A DNA stretch of 20,572 bases from Actinomycetota bacterium (lineage in GTDB: Bacteria > Actinomycetota > Thermoleophilia > Gaiellales > Gaiellaceae), in NCBI GenBank assembly GCA_003162235.1, contig PMMN01000090.1, forward strand, positions 1,221 to 21,792, in the 5' to 3' direction. The notes under the pieces are model-generated. The model was not told where the DNA came from. It saw only the letters and a program-made list of their open reading frames with translations, and searched no databases. Every line of letters starts with the position of its first letter. Position 1 is the first letter of the stretch. Positions 15,551-20,572 of the stretch are shown in pieces. The position numbers were made by a program, and so were the translations under genes.

Positions 15551-15571
15551 TCGAGCACTAGAAGTGCTTGA
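15551..15571 (+). terminator. 9-bp hairpin directly after the hydrolase stop
   Basis: TCGAGCACT (15551-15559), loop AGA, AGTGCTTGA (15563-15571) pair along nine positions with one G-U wobble, starting at the base after the TAG. The bases that follow (CCGCCCCTT) are not a T-run, so termination would be weak or factor-dependent. It may instead protect the 3' end of the hydrolase message and separate it from the polymerase gene 43 bases on. Confidence 0.45.
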
Positions 15572-15613
15572 CCGCCCCTTGCAGGCCGGGCGCCGCGAAT
15601 CTACCGTGTCGGC

Positions 15614-17008
15614 ATGCTCCAGCTGAGATCACCGCAGACCTCGATCACGATCGCGGCCGCTTGCGGCCTGGCGACCATCGCCGGGTTGCTACTCGTGTCG
15701 CCGGCGTCCAAGGCGCCGATGGTGCTCGGGGTTCTCGTCCTATCCGCCCTGGCCGTGATCGCCTTTGAGTATCCGCTGGCGATCTACGCCATGCTCGTCG
15801 TTCTGCTCGGCCTCTTCTCCGAGAGCACGACCGACAGCTTGATACCGGCCAACGGCAGGGCCTGGAACGGTCTTGTAGCGGGTATCAGCCCGGCCGAGGT
15901 ACTGCTGGCGTTACTGGTCGTCGTCGCCGTCGCCGAGCGCCTCGCCGAGAGGGAGAGAAGCCGCCTCGTCTGGCCCGGAGCTCCGGCACTGGCAGCCGCG
16001 GCGCTCGTCGCGGCCGGAGTGGGATCGGCGATCGCCTTTCATCAGCTGAGAGACGGACTTCATATGACGCAGCCATCGATAACGCTCTTGCTCGCCATTG
16101 TCGCCGGTTACTGGCTCACCCACCGCTATGGGTCGAAGCGGCTGCTCTTTTGGCTGGTTGTCGCCTCGGCGCTGCTGTTGCCCCAGGGCCTCTACAACGG
16201 TTTCGTCCTGCACACGCTCTCGTACTACGACGCCTCACCGATCTTCCTGCTCGGCATCTGCTCGATCCTGGTCGCCTTTCAGGTCGTCAATATCGCGGCC
16301 TGGCGCATCCCCTATCTCGCTCTCGCCACCCTCGTCATCGTGTTTTCGCTCAGACGAGCCGTTTGGCTCGACATCGTCGTAGCGCTCGCGATCACGGGAA
16401 TCTGGAGTGGGCGAAGCGGCTTTCGGAACGCGGTCGCGCTTGCGGCAGGAGTCGTGATCGTGCTCGAGCTCGTCTCTCCCGGCATCGCCTTCTCGCAGAT
16501 CGAGCACGCGGTCAAGTACACAACGGGAGCACAGGGCCGCGATTTTTCCAGCAACTACCGCCACTGGGAAACCGCCAACGCCTGGGAAAACGTCCAGCAC
16601 CACCCTGTCGGCGGTATCGGCCCTTCGACCGACTGGACCTTCTACAACTCCTTCGACGGCCGCTTCCAGCCCTATGGCTTCACCTACCTGCACAACTCGT
16701 ACCTCTGGGTCTGGTTGAGATTCGGGTTGCTCGGGCTGGTCGCGTACGTCGGCCTTTTTGCGGCGAGCGCATGGAAGCTGCTCGGTCGCCGGCTACCGCT
16801 CGAATCGACCATCGCCGGGGCGATGATGGTCGGACTCGCGATCGCCGTCTACACCGCCTCGTTCCTCACGACGACCGTACGCTGGCCTACCACGGTCGGC
16901 TTGTTGCTCGGAATCGGCCTGGCGGCACGCTCGCGGCAAAGATCGGCCGAGCCGGTACTGGCGCCGACAACTACCAGCTCCGTTTCGCCAACGACGGCGC
17001 TCCCTTAA
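15614..17008 (+). CDS. Wzy-like O-antigen/exopolysaccharide polymerase or ligase
   Basis: Predicted to join lipid-linked repeat units outside the membrane. 464 residues with about ten hydrophobic segments, including 11-29, 36-50, 55-68, 93-107, 154-167, 177-190, 207-228, 236-246, 273-287, 369-386 and 398-419. The large loop before the last segments carries the family marks: SSNYRHWETANAWENV (312-327) with Arg316, HPVGGIG (330-336), HNSYLWVW (360-367) and GLLGLVAY (371-378). No sugar specificity can be read. The ATG at 15614 lacks a clear ribosome site. The last 18 codons (from Pro447) are not native-looking: their DNA encodes, in another frame, the end of a GNAT protein, so the gene seems to have lost its original 3' end. 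Its TAA overlaps an ATG of that remnant (TAATG). Confidence 0.88.
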   Translation: MLQLRSPQTSITIAAACGLATIAGLLLVSPASKAPMVLGVLVLSALAVIAFEYPLAIYAMLVVLLGLFSESTTDSLIPANGRAWNGLVAGISPAEVLLALLVVVAVAERLAERERSRLVWPGAPALAAAALVAAGVGSAIAFHQLRDGLHMTQPSITLLLAIVAGYWLTHRYGSKRLLFWLVVASALLLPQGLYNGFVLHTLSYYDASPIFLLGICSILVAFQVVNIAAWRIPYLALATLVIVFSLRRAVWLDIVVALAITGIWSGRSGFRNAVALAAGVVIVLELVSPGIAFSQIEHAVKYTTGAQGRDFSSNYRHWETANAWENVQHHPVGGIGPSTDWTFYNSFDGRFQPYGFTYLHNSYLWVWLRFGLLGLVAYVGLFAASAWKLLGRRLPLESTIAGAMMVGLAIAVYTASFLTTTVRWPTTVGLLLGIGLAARSRQRSAEPVLAPTTTSSVSPTTALP

Positions 17009-17160
17009 TGTGGGCCGGCGTCGTTCCTCGAACCGCCCGTTTTCCGCTGGCACGGCTCAGGCTCGCGCCGGATCAGGCGAATTGGATTGCCAGGCGTCTG
17101 ACCCATCGTCTTTCACCCGAGCAGAGCAAGCGAATCAAGAGCATTCTACGAAGAGGTTGA
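16954..17160 (+). pseudogene. Remnant 3' end of a second FemAB/CelD-type GNAT gene
   Basis: In the frame starting at 16954, 68 codons align without gaps to residues 309-376 of the acetyltransferase just downstream, and by hand count 33 are identical. Shared blocks include YxLRF, APxxWxGxVPxT, LxRLRLAPDQAxW and IKxIxRR, ending at the TGA 17158-17160. Upstream of 16954 the likeness ends abruptly and the DNA belongs to the polymerase in another frame. This looks like a tandem paralogue that lost everything but its tail in a deletion. No stop breaks the remaining frame. An ATG at 17008 overlaps the polymerase stop (TAATG), so a 50-residue fragment could still be made, but it would lack most of the fold. 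Confidence 0.8.
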
Positions 17161-17162
17161 GA

Positions 17163-18293
17163 GTGTCTCTCCGTACCGAAATGATTGAACGACTCGAACA
17201 GCTCGTCCAGCTCGAGCGACCCTGGCGCGACCTGGCCCACACATGCTCCTGCCCTGCCGCGCTGCCCGGCTGGCAGCTCGCCTGGTGGCGACATGTGGCG
17301 CCTGAGGGCTCCTTGCTGCGAGCGGTCGCTGTGTTCGAGAACAAGGATCTCGTCGGGCTTGCCCCCTTTTTCGTGAATCCAGGCCGGCGCGTCGACTACC
17401 GCCTGCTCGGCGCGGGAACCACGCACCGCATTTCGCCCCTCGCTGTGCCGGGGCGCGAGCGTGAGATCGCAGCGCTCGTCGCCCGCACTCTCGCCGGCTC
17501 CAGTCCCCGTCCCGACCTGGTCGCCTTCGAAGGGATCGACATCGCCTCCCCCTGGCCGCAGATATTTGTCGAGAGCTGGCCGGGTCGCTTCAGGCCCTGG
17601 CGCTACGTCGCCTCGATCCACGCCGCGCCCGTGCTCGGGCTCGCGGGCGGCTTCGCGGAGTGGCTGGCAGCACGAAGCGGCAACTTCAGACGAAAGATGG
17701 CACAAGCGCGCAGGCGACTCGAGGCGGAAGGCGGCTCGATCGGACTAGCGCTCGAGCCCGCGACGGTCGAGCAAGCGACGCAAGCCTTCGCCGACCTCCA
17801 CTTCCGCCGCTGGCAGGGGCGCGGAGGATCGTCTCTCGCGCAGAGCGTGCATGCCCTTCTCGATGACGCCGCGGCGGATCTCGTCGAGCGAGGCGAGATG
17901 AGACTTTGGGTTGTCGAACTCGGCGGTAGGCCCCTGTGCGTCTCGGTCTTTCTTGCGGCCGGCGGGGAGACCCTGTCTTTCAACAGCGGTTTCGACGAGT
18001 CTCGAGGCGACCTCAAGCCGGGACTGTTAGCCATGTTCGCGGCGATCGAAGACGCCTTCGCCCGTGGCGAACGCCGGTTCGACTTTGGAGGAGGCGCTAC
18101 GTCCTACAAGCTCCGCTTCACATCCGAGGACGCGCCGATCTGCTGGACGGGCATCGTGCCGCATACGGGTCGTTACCAGCTGACCCGTCTGCGCCTCGCT
18201 CCCGACCAAGCTCGCTGGCTGATCACCCGAATCGGACGAAGAATGCCGTCCGCTTGGCGCCGACAGATCAAGCGGATCGCTCGAAGACGCTAG
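17163..18293 (+). CDS. FemAB/CelD-type GNAT acyltransferase (Acetyltransf_6-like)
   Basis: Predicted cytosolic acyl-group transferase, probably acetylating a sugar of the repeat unit or a nucleotide-sugar precursor. 376 residues from GTG at 17163, chosen because AAGAGG stands six bases upstream (17151-17156); the frame is open further back only through the GNAT remnant. An ATG at 17181 is an alternative without a ribosome site. The N-terminal GNAT half (about 1-160) has PGWQLAWWRH (35-44) and LVGLAPFFV (63-71). The second half begins near 165 with SGNFRRKMAQARRRLE (172-187) and has FADLHFRRW (209-217), PLCVSVFLAAGG (257-268), FNSGFDES (273-280), GLLAMFAAIEDAFARG (287-302) and FDFGGGATSYKLRF (306-319). 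This is the double-GNAT layout of CelD/BcsL-like proteins common in polysaccharide loci. It is convergent with the BY-kinase gene. Confidence 0.88.
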   Translation: MSLRTEMIERLEQLVQLERPWRDLAHTCSCPAALPGWQLAWWRHVAPEGSLLRAVAVFENKDLVGLAPFFVNPGRRVDYRLLGAGTTHRISPLAVPGREREIAALVARTLAGSSPRPDLVAFEGIDIASPWPQIFVESWPGRFRPWRYVASIHAAPVLGLAGGFAEWLAARSGNFRRKMAQARRRLEAEGGSIGLALEPATVEQATQAFADLHFRRWQGRGGSSLAQSVHALLDDAAADLVERGEMRLWVVELGGRPLCVSVFLAAGGETLSFNSGFDESRGDLKPGLLAMFAAIEDAFARGERRFDFGGGATSYKLRFTSEDAPICWTGIVPHTGRYQLTRLRLAPDQARWLITRIGRRMPSAWRRQIKRIARRR

Positions 18294-18309
18294 CCGGGCT
18301 CAGCTGGCT
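18292..18309. terminator. Small hairpin over the convergent stops
   Basis: AGCCGG (18292-18297), loop GCTCAG, CTGGCT (18304-18309) pair with one wobble and cover both stop codons of the convergent acetyltransferase and BY-kinase genes. It could end transcription on both strands, but it is short and no T-run follows. Confidence 0.25.
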
Positions 18310-19874
18310 CTGACGTATTTACGTCCGCGCTGCGTCTGCTCGCCATATCGGTAATAGGCCGTCGACTCCACATCGGCGTCCACGAATATGTGACCGATCG
18401 TCGGTGCCGGGCAAGCCCCGAGCAATCGGCTCGCCTCCTTGATCGTGCGGCGGCGTAACGAGGTGCGACGCGCGGTGACGATGATCGCATCGACCGATTT
18501 GCTGATCACAAGCGGATCTGCGACGGCCAGGAGTGGCGGCGCATCAACGATGACGAGATCGCTCGTTTCCCGAAGCGCCGCGATGATGTCATGGACGGCG
18601 CTCGACCCGACCAGCTCGCTCGGGTTGGGCGGGATCTTCCCGGCAGGCAGGATCTCCAGCATCGGCGTGCCGGGGGGAACGACGATCACCTCGCCCGTGG
18701 CCCAGGCGTCGTCACGCCAGACCTTGCTATCGGCCGGAATGAGCGCGAGCGCCTGCTCGAGCGTCACCGATCCCATGGCCACGTCGGTCACCCCCAAGGT
18801 CTGGGGCATCGCGAAGTAGCTGGCCAGCATCGGGCGCCTGAGGTCGAGATCGACCAACCTGACAGTGCGCCCCGGCTGCGCGGCGGCGATCGCGAGGTTC
18901 GCCGCGACGGGCGATTTGCCCTCGCCGTCGAGCGCGCTCGTGACCATCAAGACGGTCGCCGGATTGGTCAGTAGAAGAAAATCGAGGTTCGTGCTGAGCA
19001 GGCGGTAGGCTTCCGCCTCTACGCTCGACGGTGTCTCCAGCATCACCAGCCGGTCCGCCTTGCGTACGCGGACGGACGGCTTCGGCAGCCGGCCGACGAG
19101 CGGACTCGAGTAGTAGTCGGCGATCTCCTCGTCGCTCACTCTCGTATCGAGCGCGTTCGCCAGGAAGGCGAAGCCGCAGCCGAGCAGAATGCCGAGCACC
19201 AACCCGAGAGCGGCGTTCCGTACAGGGCGCGGTCGCACTTGCGTTGCCGAGTCGGCGCTCTTGACCAGAATGGCGTTCGAAGTCTGAAGCGCTGCAAGTG
19301 TCTTCAGATCCTGCCGCGTCTTCAGCAGCTGGGAATAGACGTTGGAGCTGGCGGCGTTCGGCCCGAGATTGGCCAGCGAGGTGGAGACGTCCTTCTCGGC
19401 GCTGTCGATGGCAGCCGTATCGAGCCGCTTCCTGTACACCGTGTACTGAGCTGCATAAGCGGTCGCGAAACGGGCAGCCTCCGTCGCGGTGGACGCCTTC
19501 ACCTTGAACTCGAGCAGGTTGGAGTTCGAGAGAGCGTCGACCGAAGAAGCGTTGAGGAAATCAGCGATCGACATGTCCGTCGTGTGAGTGACGGCCAGAA
19601 CGCGCTTGACGACATCCGGCACCCTCGCGAGCCCTGCCTGGGTTTGAGCCTGGCGGTCGGGGGTGTCCTGAGAGGTGGGAGCCTGAATCCCGAGCAGCGA
19701 GGACGCGATGTTGTCGGTCTTCAGGAGAACCTGCGCCGAGGCCTCGTAGAGCTTCGACTGGCGCAGTGAGTAACCGAGCGCGACGACCGGCACGATCACG
19801 ACGAAGGCCAGCACGATCCACTTCCGCCGGGCGAGGATTCGAAGTTGATCTGCGAGTGAGTTGGAAGCTGGCAT
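18300..19874 (-). CDS. Wzc-like chain-length regulator fused to bacterial tyrosine kinase (BY-kinase)
   Basis: Controls polymer length and export, usually through cycles of tyrosine phosphorylation. 524 residues in one chain. The Wzz part has a first membrane segment (about 20-36), an extracellular region with helical stretches (130-200) and a second segment (about 220-240). The kinase follows: Walker A SALDGEGKSPVAANLA at 313-328 with Lys320, Walker A' RLVDLDLRRP at 339-348, and Walker B DLVIVDAPP at 439-447. Residue 322 is proline where serine or threonine is more usual in GKST/GKTT. The C-terminus has four tyrosines (507, 508, 510, 520), a short form of the autophosphorylated cluster. ATG at 19874 has no clear ribosome site. 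A -10-like GATAAT lies on the minus strand (19895-19890), without a matching -35. Confidence 0.93.
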   Translation of the reverse strand: MPASNSLADQLRILARRKWIVLAFVVIVPVVALGYSLRQSKLYEASAQVLLKTDNIASSLLGIQAPTSQDTPDRQAQTQAGLARVPDVVKRVLAVTHTTDMSIADFLNASSVDALSNSNLLEFKVKASTATEAARFATAYAAQYTVYRKRLDTAAIDSAEKDVSTSLANLGPNAASSNVYSQLLKTRQDLKTLAALQTSNAILVKSADSATQVRPRPVRNAALGLVLGILLGCGFAFLANALDTRVSDEEIADYYSSPLVGRLPKPSVRVRKADRLVMLETPSSVEAEAYRLLSTNLDFLLLTNPATVLMVTSALDGEGKSPVAANLAIAAAQPGRTVRLVDLDLRRPMLASYFAMPQTLGVTDVAMGSVTLEQALALIPADSKVWRDDAWATGEVIVVPPGTPMLEILPAGKIPPNPSELVGSSAVHDIIAALRETSDLVIVDAPPLLAVADPLVISKSVDAIIVTARRTSLRRRTIKEASRLLGACPAPTIGHIFVDADVESTAYYRYGEQTQRGRKYVRAS

Positions 19875-19930
19875 ACGATCGTTGCCGCGATTATCGGTGT
19901 AGCGGACGGGAAACCGTAGCGTAGATCAAG

Positions 19931-20572
19931 TTATTCGCTCGTGTTCTGGGCGGAATCCCGGTCTCCCACCACGCCCGCAACGATCTCGCTCATCGCGAAG
20001 CGGAAGCGCTCGAATGAGAAGCGCTCGGCGCTGGCGCGAATCGGCGCAGGATCGAGCTCCTCGATCGCGGCTCTGCGTACGGCCGAACGCAGCTCGATTA
20101 CCTCCTGGCTCTCGATCAGCCAGCCGCCGACGCCCGGCTCGACGATATCCCGTGCCCCGCCCCGCGCAAGCCCGATCACGGGCGTGCCGCAAGCTTGCGC
20201 CTCGGCCATGACGATGCCGAAGTCCTCCTCGATCGGATAGACGAAAGCACGTGCGCGCCGGAAGAGCGTTCGCAACTCGTCGTCCGAGACCTGTGGCAGG
20301 AAGTGAACGTTCGCAGTCGCGCGCGCCCGCAGCGACTCGAGCATGGATCCGCGCCCGACGATGTCGATCTCGAAGGGAAGCTCGGCAAACGCCTCGACGA
20401 CCAGCTCGGGATGCTTGTAGCCGGTCAGCCGGCTCACGAACAGAAAGCGCTCGCCGCGCTCATCCCCCGGGGTGAAGAACTCCGTTCGTACGGGCGGGTG
20501 TACGACCTCCGCGTCGCGCCCGTAGAAACGCTCGATGCGCTCCTTGACGGCGCCCGAGTTGGCGACGAAGTG
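19931..20572 (-). CDS. GT4-type glycosyltransferase, 5' end outside window
   Basis: Only the C-terminal part is present; the frame is open to the last base. Read from the window edge it starts HFVANSGAVKERIERFYG, then VVHPPVRTEFF, the usual linker between the two GT-B halves. The donor half has FLFVSRLTGYKHPELVVEAF, then IDIVGRGS, FLPQVSDDELRTLF and a complete EX7E motif in EEDFGIVMAEAQACGTPVIG, followed by GGARDIVEPGVGGWL. Such proteins add a hexose, often mannose or a related sugar, to a lipid-linked acceptor, but the donor is not clear here. It ends 56 bases before the BY-kinase start on the same strand, so the two may be co-transcribed with this gene first. Confidence 0.93.
   Translation of the reverse strand, partial: HFVANSGAVKERIERFYGRDAEVVHPPVRTEFFTPGDERGERFLFVSRLTGYKHPELVVEAFAELPFEIDIVGRGSMLESLRARATANVHFLPQVSDDELRTLFRRARAFVYPIEEDFGIVMAEAQACGTPVIGLARGGARDIVEPGVGGWLIESQEVIELRSAVRRAAIEELDPAPIRASAERFSFERFRFAMSEIVAGVVGDRDSAQNTSE

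Noticed and set aside
17010..17162. Earlier start for the acetyltransferase
   Set aside because: This frame runs antiphase through the GNAT remnant and shows no likeness to the family; GTG 17163 has a ribosome site.
17922..17929. GGCGGTAG, the ops/JUMPstart core, here and again at 19001-19008
   Set aside because: Both lie inside coding sequence, not in a leader, and an 8-base match is expected by chance in DNA of this composition.

Overview
This high-GC window (start codons often GTG, dense antisense shadow ORFs) carries a chromosomal exopolysaccharide/capsule-type biosynthesis locus. Gene style (Wzx/Wzy pathway, a BY-kinase fused to its Wzz domain, many GT4 enzymes, no outer-membrane Wza-like exporter, overlapping start/stop codons) suits a high-GC actinobacterial lineage. 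A deep branch such as Thermoleophilia is my guess, not something the sequence proves. No rRNA, tRNA, CRISPR array, insertion sequence or integrase was seen.

Layout. 1-858 (+): 3' part of a membrane protein with a C-terminal CxxC...CxxC module. 851-2341 (-): polyprenyl-phosphate sugar-1-phosphate transferase that would start the repeat unit. 2812-4941 (-): large four-Ig-domain protein with tryptophan motifs, preceded by a possible 14-codon leader ORF. 5089-7628 (+): a GT2 enzyme with an extra C-terminal domain and a GT4 enzyme, overlapping by GTGA. A 159-base gap with a 15-bp hairpin follows. 7788-12281 (+): GT4, NodB-like deacetylase, GT4, GT4, each joined by a 4-base start/stop overlap. 12278-13753 (-): Wzx flippase, convergent, sharing CTAG with its neighbour. 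13997-15550 (+): secreted clan-A glycoside hydrolase with an Ig domain. 15614-17008 (+): Wzy polymerase/ligase. 16954-17160 (+): remnant of a second GNAT gene, used out of frame as the polymerase tail. 17163-18293 (+): intact FemAB/CelD-type acetyltransferase. 18300-19874 (-): Wzc-like BY-kinase. 19931-20572 (-): GT4, cut by the window end.

How it fits together (inference from families). The transferase loads a sugar phosphate on undecaprenyl phosphate. The GT2 and up to five GT4 enzymes extend it. The deacetylase and the acetyltransferase modify it. Wzx flips the unit, Wzy polymerises it, and the Wzz/BY-kinase protein sets chain length. The secreted hydrolase may trim or release polymer, as PslG does in the Psl system. 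Sugar identities cannot be read from the sequence.

Most interesting items: the eroded tandem GNAT paralogue fused out of frame to wzy; short leader ORFs coupled to the two minus-strand genes at 2341 and 4941; hairpins in the hydrolase leader that enclose its start codon; the long hairpin inside the glycosyltransferase operon; and the leaderless Ig/WxW protein of unknown role.
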